A DNA stretch of 41,129 nucleotides. Source: Paracoccus binzhouensis (GTDB taxonomy: Bacteria; Pseudomonadota; Alphaproteobacteria; Rhodobacterales; Rhodobacteraceae). This document shows, in pieces, positions 31,883 through 40,313 of the stretch. Within the stretch, counting starts at the first letter, position 1, and each line of letters begins with the position of its first letter. The position numbers and the translations under genes were made by a program. The DNA is taken from assembly GCF_016446475.1 (NCBI RefSeq), contig NZ_JAEHFP010000024.1:1-41129 (forward strand), given 5' to 3'. The notes below the pieces were generated by a model that worked only from the letters and a program-made list of their open reading frames with translations, ran no database searches and was not told the DNA's origin.

Positions 31883-32616
31883 GCCTCGCCCCCCGAAATG
31901 GCGATGGCCTGGCCGTTGACCCCCTCGGAGCCCGGCCCGCACAGCCACAGTGCCGCGGCGCTGACCTCGGCGGGCTGGATCAGCCTGCCCTGCGGATTGG
32001 TCGCGGTCAGCGCGGCCAGCGCCTGATCCCGGCTCTTGCCGGTCTTGCCCATGATGGTGGCAAGGGATCGCGCCGTCATCTCGGTATCCAGGAAACCGGG
32101 GCAAAGCGCGTTCACCGTCACCGGCCGGCGCGCCACCTCCAGCGCCAGGCTGCGCACCAGCCCGACCACGCCATGCTTGGCCGCCGCATAGGGCGCGACA
32201 TAGGCATAGCCCCGCAGGCCGGCGGTCGAGGCCACGGCGATCAGCCGGCCCCAGCCGGGCATTTGCGCCAGCCCCTCGCGAAAGGTCAGGAAGGGGCCGG
32301 TCAGGTTCACCGCCAGCATGGCGTTCCACTGTTCCAGAGTGGTGCGGCCCAGGGGCGCGCTGTCCGCCGCCCCGGCATTGGCGATGACGATGTCGCAGGG
32401 GCCGGCCGCGGCGAACATCGCCTGGACGCTGGCCTCGTCGGTCACGTCGGCGGTCAGGGCGCGGGCGCCGGTCCGTTCGGCCATCGCCTCCAGCGGCGCC
32501 TTGCGGCGGCCGCAGATCACCACCTCGGCCCCGGCCCCGGCAAAGGCGCGCGCCAGATCGGCGCCGACGCCCGTGCCGCCGCCGGTGATCAGCACCCGCT
32601 TGCCCGTGACGGTCAT
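31879..32616 (-). CDS. Short-chain dehydrogenase/reductase
   Basis: 245 residues, classical SDR. The cofactor motif [15 protein letters not shown] is at 11-25, NAG in IANAGAADS, the catalytic Ser in [10 protein letters not shown] and the pair YAAAKHG (Tyr and Lys) near residue 150. The C-terminus ends in [14 protein letters not shown]. It probably oxidises a 3-hydroxyacyl-CoA or a hydroxy-alicyclic CoA intermediate. Overlaps of 4 bases with both neighbours show coupling with the fused monooxygenase/reductase and MarR genes. Confidence 0.9.
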   Translation of the reverse strand: MTVTGKRVLITGGGTGVGADLARAFAGAGAEVVICGRRKAPLEAMAERTGARALTADVTDEASVQAMFAAAGPCDIVIANAGAADSAPLGRTTLEQWNAMLAVNLTGPFLTFREGLAQMPGWGRLIAVASTAGLRGYAYVAPYAAAKHGVVGLVRSLALEVARRPVTVNALCPGFLDTEMTARSLATIMGKTGKSRDQALAALTATNPQGRLIQPAEVSAAALWLCGPGSEGVNGQAIAISGGEA

Positions 32617-34898
32617 GCCCGGATCGCCTCCTGCGCGCGGTTGCGCAGCCGCAGCGCCTGGTCGCGGCCGGCCAGATAGGGCAAGGGCCAGGCCGCGGCC
32701 TCGTCCCCGGCCTCGACGGCGGCGTGCAAGGTCCAGTAGGGATCGGCCAGATGCGGCCGCGCCAGGCAGACCAGATCGGCCCGGCCGGCCAGCAGGATGC
32801 CGTTCACCTGATCGGCCTCGGTGATATTGCCCACCGCCATCGTCGCCAGCCCGGCCTCGTTGCGGATGCGGTCGCTGAACGGCGTCTGGAACATCCGGCC
32901 ATAGATCGGCCGCGCCCCGGTGCTGGTCTGCCCGGCCGAGACGTCGATGATATCGGCGCCGGCATCGGCGAACATCCGAGCAATTTCCACCGCCTCCTCG
33001 GGCGTCACGCCCTCGTCGCCCACCCAGTCATTGGCCGAGATGCGCACCGACATCGGCTTTTGCGCCGGCCAGGCGGCACGCATCGCCCGGAACACCTCGA
33101 GCGGATAGCGCATGCGGTTTTCCAGGCGGCCGCCATATTCGTCCTCGCGCCGGTTCGACAGGGGCGAGATGAAGCTGGAGATCAGATAGCCATGCGCGGC
33201 ATGCAGCTCGACCATGTCGAAGCCCGCCCGCGCCGCCATCTGGGTCGCGGCGACGAACTGGTCGCGCACCATGTCCATGTCGGCGCGGTCCATGGCCTTC
33301 GGCACCGCGTTGCCGTCCTGCCAGGGGATGGCGCTGGCCGAGATCAGCGGCCAGTTGCCCTCGGCCAGCGGCCGGTCGGCATCCTGCCAACCCAGCTGGG
33401 TCGAGCCCTTGCGGCCGGAATGGCCGATCTGCATGCAGATCCTGGCCCGTGTCTCGGCATGGGTGAAATCGACGATCCGCTTCCAGGCGGCCTCGTGCTC
33501 GGGCGCATAAAGACCCGGGCAGCCGGGGCTGATCCGTCCCTCGGGCGAAACGCAGGTCATCTCGGTATAGACCAGCCCGGCGCCGCCCTTGGCGCGTTCG
33601 GCGTAATGGACGAAATGCCAGTCGGTCGGGCAGCCGTCCACGGCCTTGTATTGTGCCATGGGCGAGACGACGACACGATTTTCCAACTCCATGCCGCGCA
33701 GACGGAAGGGCGCGAACATCGGGCGCCGCCCCTTGCGCCCGCCGGCGCGTTCCTGGAACCAGTCCTCGGCCCGGCCCAGCCATTCGGGGTCGCGCAGGCG
33801 CAGGTTCTCGTGGCTGATACGCTGCGAACGGGTCAGCAGCGAATAGGCGAATTGCAGCGGCTCCATGTCCAGGTAGCGCTCGACCTGCTCGAACCATTCC
33901 AGGCTGTTGCGGGCGGCCGATTGCAGGCGCAGCACCTCGACGCGGCGCTCCTCCTGATAGCGCTCGAAGGCGCGTTGCATGGTCGGTTCGGAATGCAGGT
34001 ATTCGGCCAGGGCGATGGCGCTGTCGAAGGCCAGCCGCGTGCCTGAGCCGATCGAGAAATGCCCGGTCGCCGCCGCATCGCCCATCAGCACGACGTTTTC
34101 GTGATACCAGCGCTCGCAGATCACCCGCGGGAACTGGATCCAGACCGCCGAGCCGCGCAGATGCGCGGCGTTGGACATCAGCGCGTGGCCGCCCAGATGG
34201 CGCTCGAAGATCCTGCGGCAGGTCTCGACCGATTCCTCCTTGGACATGTCGGCAAAGCCCAGCTTCTCCCAGGTTTCGGGCAGGGTCTCGACGATGAAGG
34301 TCGCGGTGTCACCGTCGAACTGGTAGACATGCGCCCAGACCCAGCCATGCTCGGTCCGCTCGAAGATGAAGGTGAAGGCGTCGTCGAATTTCTGATGCGT
34401 GCCCAGCCAGATGAACTTGCAGCGACGGGTGTCGATATCGGGCTGGAACACCTCGGCATATTCGCTGCGCACCAGGCTGTTGATGCCGTCGCACCCCACC
34501 ACCAGGTCATAGTCCCGGCGGTATTCCTCGGCCGATCTGAACACCGTCTCGAAGCGCAGGTCGATGCCCAGCGCGCGCGCCCGGGCTTGCAGCAGGACCA
34601 GCATCTGCTTGCGGCCGATGCCGGCAAAGCCGTGCCCGCCCGAGACGGTGCGCACCCCGTCATGCACCACGGCGATATCGTCCCAATAGGCGAAATGGCT
34701 GCGGATCGCCTCGGTGCTGGCAGGGTCGTTCTGCTGCATCCGCCCCAGCGCGTCGTCCGACAGCACCACGCCCCAGCCGAAGGTGTCGTTGGCCTTGTTG
34801 CGCTCCAGCACGGTGATCTGGTGCGAGGGGTCGCGCAGCTTCATCGAGATGGCGAAATACAGTCCCGCCGGCCCGCCGCCCATGCACAAGATCTTCAT
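32613..34898 (-). CDS. Fused FAD monooxygenase / old-yellow-enzyme reductase, 2-aminobenzoyl-CoA monooxygenase/reductase-like
   Basis: 761 residues with two enzymes in one chain. Residues 1 to about 380 are a class A flavin monooxygenase: [11 protein letters not shown] at 7-17, [17 protein letters not shown] in the middle and [23 protein letters not shown] near 280. Residues from about 395 are an old-yellow-enzyme TIM barrel: [58 protein letters not shown]. This architecture is known from Azoarcus evansii 2-aminobenzoyl-CoA monooxygenase/reductase, which hydroxylates and then reduces the ring. Databases often name it salicylyl-CoA 5-hydroxylase. GGGAGG precedes the ATG. It heads the operon, and RidA plus the aryl-CoA ligase favour the amino substrate. 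Confidence 0.9.
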   Translation of the reverse strand: MKILCMGGGPAGLYFAISMKLRDPSHQITVLERNKANDTFGWGVVLSDDALGRMQQNDPASTEAIRSHFAYWDDIAVVHDGVRTVSGGHGFAGIGRKQMLVLLQARARALGIDLRFETVFRSAEEYRRDYDLVVGCDGINSLVRSEYAEVFQPDIDTRRCKFIWLGTHQKFDDAFTFIFERTEHGWVWAHVYQFDGDTATFIVETLPETWEKLGFADMSKEESVETCRRIFERHLGGHALMSNAAHLRGSAVWIQFPRVICERWYHENVVLMGDAAATGHFSIGSGTRLAFDSAIALAEYLHSEPTMQRAFERYQEERRVEVLRLQSAARNSLEWFEQVERYLDMEPLQFAYSLLTRSQRISHENLRLRDPEWLGRAEDWFQERAGGRKGRRPMFAPFRLRGMELENRVVVSPMAQYKAVDGCPTDWHFVHYAERAKGGAGLVYTEMTCVSPEGRISPGCPGLYAPEHEAAWKRIVDFTHAETRARICMQIGHSGRKGSTQLGWQDADRPLAEGNWPLISASAIPWQDGNAVPKAMDRADMDMVRDQFVAATQMAARAGFDMVELHAAHGYLISSFISPLSNRREDEYGGRLENRMRYPLEVFRAMRAAWPAQKPMSVRISANDWVGDEGVTPEEAVEIARMFADAGADIIDVSAGQTSTGARPIYGRMFQTPFSDRIRNEAGLATMAVGNITEADQVNGILLAGRADLVCLARPHLADPYWTLHAAVEAGDEAAAWPLPYLAGRDQALRLRNRAQEAIRA

Positions 34899-34946
34899 CG
34901 CTCGCCTCCCTGCGCCTTTCCGGCCCGTTGCGGGAAAAGCTGCCAG

Positions 34947-34988
34947 CGAATCGGATTCGTTTCAAGTTTAAAATTTCAAGCTTGAAAC
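34947..34988. promoter_or_regulatory. TTTCAAG operator cluster in the divergent promoter, probable MarR site
   Basis: GTTTCAAG (34959-34966) and CTTGAAAC (34981-34988) form an 8-bp inverted repeat. A second TTTCAAG (34974-34980) abuts the right arm, making the perfect 14-bp palindrome TTTCAAGCTTGAAA (34974-34987). An extra dyad, CGAATC-G-GATTCG (34947-34959), adjoins the left arm. All lie between the divergent fused monooxygenase and hydroxyacyl-CoA dehydrogenase genes, so one regulator could control both. Confidence 0.62.
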
Positions 34989-35038
34989 GATTGCCGGCCA
35001 TGGCATGATGGGCCAAGGACAGGGGCGGAGATTCCGAC

Positions 35039-36172
35039 ATGACCACCATCGCCGTGATCGGGCTGGGGACGATGGGGCTGGGCATCGCCCAGACCTATGC
35101 CGCCGCGGGCTTCGCCGTGCTGGCGACCGATGCCGCGCCGGACGCGCGCGAAACGGCGCTGGAGCGGCTGCGCGCAGGCCTGGCCCGGCGGGTGCAGGCG
35201 GGCAAGCTGGCGCAATCCGAACTGGAGGCGATTCTGGCGCGCATCACCCTGGCCGACGGCGCCGAGGCCATGGGCCGCGCCGATCTGGCCATCGAGGCGG
35301 TGGTCGAGCGCATGGAGGTCAAGCGCGCCCTGTTCGCGGCGCTGGAATCTGTGCTGGCGCCCGATGCGGTTCTGGCCAGCAACACCTCGTCCCTGTCGGT
35401 CGCCGCCATGGCCGAGGGGCTTTCGCAGCCCCAGCGCCTGCTGGGCCTGCATTTCTTCAACCCGGCACCGGTGATGAAGCTGGTCGAGCTGGTGGCGCAT
35501 TCCGGCACCAGCGCGGCAGCGCTGGAGCGGGCCCGGCGCCTGACCGAGGCGGCGGGCAAGACCGTGATCCCCTGCCCCGACCGGCCCGGCTTCATCGTCA
35601 ATCGCTGCGCCCGGCCCTTCTATGGCGAGGCGCTGGCACTGCTGGAGGAAGGCCGAAGCGCCGGTGAAATCGACGCGGCGATGCTGGCGGCGGGTTATCC
35701 CCTGGGTCCCTTCGGACTGATCGACCTGGTGGGGGCGGACATCAACCTGGCGGCCACCGAAAGCCTGGCCGCCGCCATGCAGAACCACCCGCGCTATCAC
35801 GTCTTCGACGCGCTGAAGCGCCAGGTCGCCCAAGACGATCTTGGGCGCAAGACCGGCCGGGGCTTCCTTTTCCCCGACAAGCCCGGCCCCGCCCCGGCGG
35901 ATGCCCAGGCCATCGTCCTGCGCATCGAGGCGGCGCTGGTCAACGAGGCCGGCTGGCTCCTGGCCGAGGGCGGCACCACGCCCGAAGACATCGACACGGC
36001 GCTGAAACTGGGGCTGAACTTCCCGCGCGGCCCGTTCGAGATCCTGGCCGCGCAGGGGCGCGGGCCGGTGCTGGCCCGGCTGCAGCGGCTCTCCGCCGCC
36101 GCGCCGGCGCATCTGCAGGGGCGCTACCGGCCGTCCCCGGTGCTGGCGATGCCTCGCCCCGGCAGCCCGTGA
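35039..36172 (+). CDS. 3-hydroxyacyl-CoA dehydrogenase (PaaH/HbdA-like)
   Basis: 377 residues. The NAD-binding domain opens IAVIGLGTMGLGIAQTYAAAGF; ASNTSSLSV and LGLHFFNPAPVMKLVELV mark the active-site half with the catalytic His. The C-terminal helical dimerisation domain (RPGFIVNRCARPFYGEALALLEEG) is followed by a second, partial copy (IEAALVNEAGWLLAEGGTTPEDIDTALKLGLNFPRGPFEIL). It oxidises an L-3-hydroxyacyl-CoA to the 3-oxoacyl-CoA. It faces away from the anthranilate-CoA operon across the TTTCAAG operator, so it is likely co-induced and supplies the last oxidation before thiolysis. No thiolase gene is in the window. Confidence 0.9.
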   Translation: MTTIAVIGLGTMGLGIAQTYAAAGFAVLATDAAPDARETALERLRAGLARRVQAGKLAQSELEAILARITLADGAEAMGRADLAIEAVVERMEVKRALFAALESVLAPDAVLASNTSSLSVAAMAEGLSQPQRLLGLHFFNPAPVMKLVELVAHSGTSAAALERARRLTEAAGKTVIPCPDRPGFIVNRCARPFYGEALALLEEGRSAGEIDAAMLAAGYPLGPFGLIDLVGADINLAATESLAAAMQNHPRYHVFDALKRQVAQDDLGRKTGRGFLFPDKPGPAPADAQAIVLRIEAALVNEAGWLLAEGGTTPEDIDTALKLGLNFPRGPFEILAAQGRGPVLARLQRLSAAAPAHLQGRYRPSPVLAMPRPGSP

Positions 36173-36176
36173 CGCC

Positions 36177-36201
36177 GGGCCGCGGCAAGGCTGCCGGGCC
36201 C
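36177..36201. terminator. Bidirectional hairpin between convergent genes
   Basis: GGGCC, a bulged G, then CGGCA (36177-36187) pair with TGCCG and GGCCC (36192-36201) around a 4-base loop. It sits just after the hydroxyacyl-CoA dehydrogenase stop and touches the stop of the converging aldehyde dehydrogenase gene. It is a plausible shared terminator despite the lack of T-tracts. Confidence 0.6.
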
Positions 36202-37661
36202 TACAGCCCGCCGAAATGGAAGGCCTTGGTTTCCAGGTATTCCTCGATCCCGTCCTGCGCACCCTCACGGCCCAGGCCCGAGGCCTTGACGCCGCCGAAG
36301 GGCGTCTCGGCATGGCTGACCGCGCCGGTGTTCAGCCCGACCAGACCGAATTCCAGCGCCTCGCCGACGCGGAAGGCGCGCGCAAGGTCGCGGGTGAAGA
36401 AATAGGCGGCCAGGCCAAAGGGCGTGTCGTTGGCGATGGCCAGCGCCTCCTCCTCGGTCTCGAAGCGGAAGATCGGGGCGACCGGGCCGAAGGTTTCCTC
36501 GGCGGCCAGCTGCATCGCGGTCGTGGCGCCGACCAGCACCACCGGGTCGGCATAGCCCTCGGGCAGCGTGCGCGCCGCGGTGGCGCGGGTCGCGCCCCTG
36601 GACAGCGCGTCCTCGACATGGGCGCGGATCTTGGCGATGGCGGCGGCGTTGATCATCGGGCCGATGGTCGTGCCCTCGGCCGTGCCGGGGCCAACCTGCA
36701 GCGCATCGACGCGCTTCGCCAGCGCCGCGACGAAGGCGTCGTGGATGCCCGATTGCACCAGGATGCGGTTCGCGCAGACACAGGTCTGCCCGCCATTGCG
36801 GAACTTGGACAGCATCGCGCCCTCGACCGCCGCGTCCAGGTCGGCGTCGTCGAAGACGATGAAGGGCGCGTTGCCGCCCAGCTCCAGCGACAGGCGCTTC
36901 AGCGTCGGCGCGCATTGCTCGGCCAGCAGCGCGCCGACGTGGGTCGAGCCGGTGAAGGACAGCTTGCGCACCACCGGGCTGGCGGTCAGGGTGGCGCCGA
37001 TCACCTCGGGCCGGCCGGTCAGGATGTTGATGACGCCCGGGGGAATGCCCGCGCGTTCGGCCAGCACCCCAAGCGCCAGCGCCGAATAGGGGGTGAGGTC
37101 CGACGGCTTCACGACCATCGTGCAGCCCGCCGCCAGGCCAGGGGCGACCTTGCGGGTGATCATCGCGATGGGAAAGTTCCAGGGCGTGATGATCGCGCAG
37201 ACGCCCACCGGCTCCTTCATGGCAAAGACCTTCTTGCCCGGCACCGGCGAGGGGATGATCTTGCCGTTGATGCGCCGCGCTTCCTCGGCGAACCAGCGCA
37301 GGAAGGACGCGCCATAGGCGACCTCGCCCCGCGCCTCGGCCAGGGGCTTGCCCTGTTCTGCGGTCAGGATCTGCGCCAGGTCGTCCGCGTGGTCCAGCAT
37401 CAGCTGATACCAGGCCATCAGCAGGTCGGCGCGTTCGGCATGGGTGCGCTTGCGCCATTCCACCATCGCCCGTTCGGCGGCGGCGATGGCCTGCGTGGTT
37501 TCATCCGCCGAGCAGTCGGGCATCGTGCCCATGGCGCGGCCGGTGGCGGGATTCGTCACTTCCATGTCGGGACGGGCGATCCACTGGCCGTCGATCAGCG
37601 CGGCCTGGCGGAACAGGCCGGGATCGTTCAGCTGCGGGCCGAAATCGGTCATCTGGTTCAT
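36201..37661 (-). CDS. Aldehyde dehydrogenase, NAD(P)-dependent succinate-semialdehyde dehydrogenase (GabD)-like
   Basis: 486 residues, the normal ALDH length. Cofactor and catalytic features are TPWNFPIAMITRKVAPGLAAGCTMVVKPSDLTP, FTGSTHVG, the general base Glu in LSLELGGNAPFIVFDDAD and the nucleophile Cys in FRNGGQTCVCANR. That last block is typical of GabD. The C-terminus LGREGAQDGIEEYLETK also fits. It would oxidise succinate or glutarate semialdehyde to the dicarboxylate. It overlaps the upstream tartrate/malate dehydrogenase gene by 4 bases and is the last gene of its operon. Confidence 0.88.
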   Translation of the reverse strand: MNQMTDFGPQLNDPGLFRQAALIDGQWIARPDMEVTNPATGRAMGTMPDCSADETTQAIAAAERAMVEWRKRTHAERADLLMAWYQLMLDHADDLAQILTAEQGKPLAEARGEVAYGASFLRWFAEEARRINGKIIPSPVPGKKVFAMKEPVGVCAIITPWNFPIAMITRKVAPGLAAGCTMVVKPSDLTPYSALALGVLAERAGIPPGVINILTGRPEVIGATLTASPVVRKLSFTGSTHVGALLAEQCAPTLKRLSLELGGNAPFIVFDDADLDAAVEGAMLSKFRNGGQTCVCANRILVQSGIHDAFVAALAKRVDALQVGPGTAEGTTIGPMINAAAIAKIRAHVEDALSRGATRATAARTLPEGYADPVVLVGATTAMQLAAEETFGPVAPIFRFETEEEALAIANDTPFGLAAYFFTRDLARAFRVGEALEFGLVGLNTGAVSHAETPFGGVKASGLGREGAQDGIEEYLETKAFHFGGL

Positions 37662-38710
37662 GCTTGTTCCTCCAGCGCGGCCAGGACGGCTGCTGTAATG
37701 GCATCGGTGCCGTGCAGGCCGGGGCGGATGCCGATGCCCCGGGCGGTGGCGGATTCGATGGCGGCCAGCACCGCATCGGCGGCGGGCTTCTCGCCCAGGT
37801 GCTCCAGCATCATCGCCCCCGACCAGATGGCGGCGATGGGGTTGGCGAGGTTCCTGCCCGCGATGTCGGGGGCGGATCCATGCACCGGCTCGAACATCGA
37901 CGGGCCGCTGCGGTCGGGGCAGATATTGGCCGAGGCCGCGAAGCCCAGGCCGCCCTGGATCGCCGCGCCCAGATCGGTCAGGATGTCGCCGAACAGGTTC
38001 GACGCCACGATCACGTCCAGATCCTGCGGCGCCATCACCATCTTCGCGGCCATGGCGTCGATGTGCATATGGCTGACGGTCACGTCCGGGAACTCAGCGG
38101 CGATTTCCCGCGTCACCTCGTCCCAGAAGACCATCGAGTATTTCTGCGCGTTCGACTTCGTGACCGAAGTGAGATGCCCGCGTCGCGCCCGCGCCTGCTC
38201 GAAGCCGAAGCGGAGGATGCGCTCAACCCCCTTGCGGGTGAAGATCGCGGTTTCCACGGCGACCTCGTTGCCCTTGCCCTGATGGACGCGGCCGCCGGCG
38301 CCGGAATATTCGCCCTCGGTATTCTCGCGGATGCAGAGGATGTCGAAGCCTTCCGCCCTCAGCGGACCTTCCACGCCGGGCAGCAGCCGGTGCGGGCGGA
38401 TGTTGGCATATTGGTCGAAGGCCTTGCGGATCGGCAGCAGCAGCCCGTGCAGCGACACCGAATCCGGCACCGTGGCGGGCCAGCCGACCGCGCCCAGGTA
38501 GATCGCGTCGAAGGGGCGCAGCTGCTCGATTCCGTCCTCGGGCATCATGCGGCCCGTTTCCAGATAGGTCTCGCAGGACCAGTCGAAGCGGGTCGGTTCC
38601 AGCGTGAAGCCGAAACGAGCGGCGGCGGCGTCCAGCACCTGCATCGTGGCGTCGGTCACATCCACGCCGATGCCGTCGCCGGGGATCAGCGCGATCTTGT
38701 GGGCGGTCAT
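37658..38710 (-). CDS. Tartrate dehydrogenase / D-malate dehydrogenase (decarboxylating)
   Basis: 350 residues, beta-decarboxylating dehydrogenase family (isopropylmalate/isocitrate fold). The N-terminus KIALIPGDGIGVDVT, the substrate block YLETGRMMPEDG, LGAVGWPATVPDSVSLHGLLLPIRKAFDQYANIRP, IRENTEGEYSGAGG, and the metal-binding SNLFGDILTDLGAAIQGGLG are present. The YLETGRMMPEDG and GAVGWP stretches separate tartrate/D-malate enzymes from LeuB and Icd. It oxidises D-malate or tartrate with NAD. It lies 11 bases after one aldehyde dehydrogenase gene and overlaps another by 4, so all three probably serve one pathway that yields small hydroxy-dicarboxylates and aldehydes. Confidence 0.88.
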   Translation of the reverse strand: MTAHKIALIPGDGIGVDVTDATMQVLDAAAARFGFTLEPTRFDWSCETYLETGRMMPEDGIEQLRPFDAIYLGAVGWPATVPDSVSLHGLLLPIRKAFDQYANIRPHRLLPGVEGPLRAEGFDILCIRENTEGEYSGAGGRVHQGKGNEVAVETAIFTRKGVERILRFGFEQARARRGHLTSVTKSNAQKYSMVFWDEVTREIAAEFPDVTVSHMHIDAMAAKMVMAPQDLDVIVASNLFGDILTDLGAAIQGGLGFAASANICPDRSGPSMFEPVHGSAPDIAGRNLANPIAAIWSGAMMLEHLGEKPAADAVLAAIESATARGIGIRPGLHGTDAITAAVLAALEEQA

Positions 38711-38721
38711 GGTCTTCTCCT

Positions 38722-40185
38722 TCAGATGTCGATCAGCACCGATTTCGTGCGGCGGTTCGCGGCGAAGGCTTCGCGCCCCAGATCCTTGCCCAGACCCGAG
38801 GCCTTCCAGCCGCCGGTCGGCAGGATATGGTCGCGCGACCGGCCATAGCGGTTGACCCAGACGGTCCCGGCCTCAAGCCGCCGGGTCAGGCGCAGCGCCC
38901 GGGACAGGTCGCGGGTGAACAGCCCGGCGCAGAGGCCATAATTCGGGTGGCGGGCCAGGGCCATCCCTTCATCTTCGGTGTCAAAGGTCTGGAAGGTGGC
39001 GACGGGGCCGAAGATTTCCTCGGTCACGGCGGGATTGTCGGCCGAAACGCCGCCGATCAGGGTCGGGCGATAGAAGCTGCCCTCGCAATCGAACCGCGCG
39101 CCGCCGCACAGGATCTCGCCGCCCTGCGCCCGCGCCGCCTGCACGATGCCGTCGATGCGCCGCAGCTGCGGTTCCGAGATGATGGGCGAGAAGCCGGGGC
39201 TTTCCGCCCAGGTCGGCGCCGGCCGCGGCCGCGCGAAGCGGGCGGCCAGCCGCTCGGCCAGGGCGTCGGCAATGCCGCGCTGCACGATGATGCGCGATCC
39301 GGCGACGCAGAACTGCCCGGCATTGGGCAGGATGCCGCGTTCCAGGCAATCGGCGGTCAGGTCCGGGTCGGCATCGTCGAAGACCAGCATCGGGCTCTTG
39401 CCGCCCAGCTCCAGCGTCATCGGCTTGATGCCGCTGCGCGCGATGTTCTCCATGATCGCGGCGCCGGCGCGGGTCGAGCCGGTGAAGCTGACCTTGTCGA
39501 TGCCCGGATGGCCGACCAGGGCCGCCCCGGTCAACGGCCCGTCGCCCTGCACCACATTGACCAGGCCGGCGGGAATCCCCGCCCGCACCGCCAGCTCGGC
39601 CAGGCAGAGCGCCGAAAAGGGCGTCATCTCCGAGGGTTTCAGCACCACCGCATTGCCCGCCGCCAGGGCCGGAGCCAGCTTCCAGCCCGCCATCGAGATC
39701 GGGAAGTTCCAGGGCGCGATGGCGCCGACCACGCCATAGGGCTCGGCGGCGACGAAGCCCAGGCTGCCCGCCCCGGTGGGCGCCAGGGCGCCGCATTCCT
39801 TGTCGGCGAATTCGGCGAAGAACCGGATCTGCTCGGCGGTGACCGGCACGTCGCCCGTCGCCGCCTGCGCCACCGGGCGCGAGGAGCAGACCGCCTCGAG
39901 CCGCGCCAGGGTTCCGGCCTCGGCCTCGATCAGCTCGGCCCAGCGGTGCAGGGCGACCAGCCGGTGGCGCGGCGGCAGCTCCGCCCAGCCCGAGGCCGCC
40001 AGCGCCCGCCGCGCGCCGGTCACCGCCCGGTCCACCATCGCCGCATCCGCCACCGGAACCTGCCCGATCACCTGGCCGGTAGAGGGCGCGCGCAACTCGG
40101 CCCGCGGCGTGTCGGCGACATGGGCGCCGTCGATGAAATGGCCGGCGGGCAGGCGAAGGGACAGGGGGTCGAAGGCGAAGGTCAT
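38722..40185 (-). CDS. Aldehyde dehydrogenase family protein
   Basis: 487 residues from ATG 40185, chosen because GAGGA lies 5 bases upstream. APWNFPISMAGWKLAPALAAGNAVVLKPSEMTP, FTGSTRAG, the Glu in MTLELGGKSPMLVFDDAD and the Cys in PNAGQFCVAGSR give a complete active site. It most resembles betaine-aldehyde/aminobutyraldehyde-type ALDHs rather than GabD, but the substrate cannot be fixed. The C-terminus RSRDHILPTGGWKASGLGKDLG includes an unusual PTGGWKASG in place of the common PFGGxKxSG. It is the first of the three-gene run after the flavoprotein. Confidence 0.85.
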   Translation of the reverse strand: MTFAFDPLSLRLPAGHFIDGAHVADTPRAELRAPSTGQVIGQVPVADAAMVDRAVTGARRALAASGWAELPPRHRLVALHRWAELIEAEAGTLARLEAVCSSRPVAQAATGDVPVTAEQIRFFAEFADKECGALAPTGAGSLGFVAAEPYGVVGAIAPWNFPISMAGWKLAPALAAGNAVVLKPSEMTPFSALCLAELAVRAGIPAGLVNVVQGDGPLTGAALVGHPGIDKVSFTGSTRAGAAIMENIARSGIKPMTLELGGKSPMLVFDDADPDLTADCLERGILPNAGQFCVAGSRIIVQRGIADALAERLAARFARPRPAPTWAESPGFSPIISEPQLRRIDGIVQAARAQGGEILCGGARFDCEGSFYRPTLIGGVSADNPAVTEEIFGPVATFQTFDTEDEGMALARHPNYGLCAGLFTRDLSRALRLTRRLEAGTVWVNRYGRSRDHILPTGGWKASGLGKDLGREAFAANRRTKSVLIDI

Positions 40186-40313
40186 GGCATCCTCGGCTGA
40201 TGCGGCAAGGGTGAGGCAAAGGGCGAAGCGGAAGCTGCCGAAGGACCGCGAAGGCCGGCAGAAACCACCGTGCGGCGGCGGCGCGCAGAATATTGTGCCG
40301 TCATGCCATGCCG

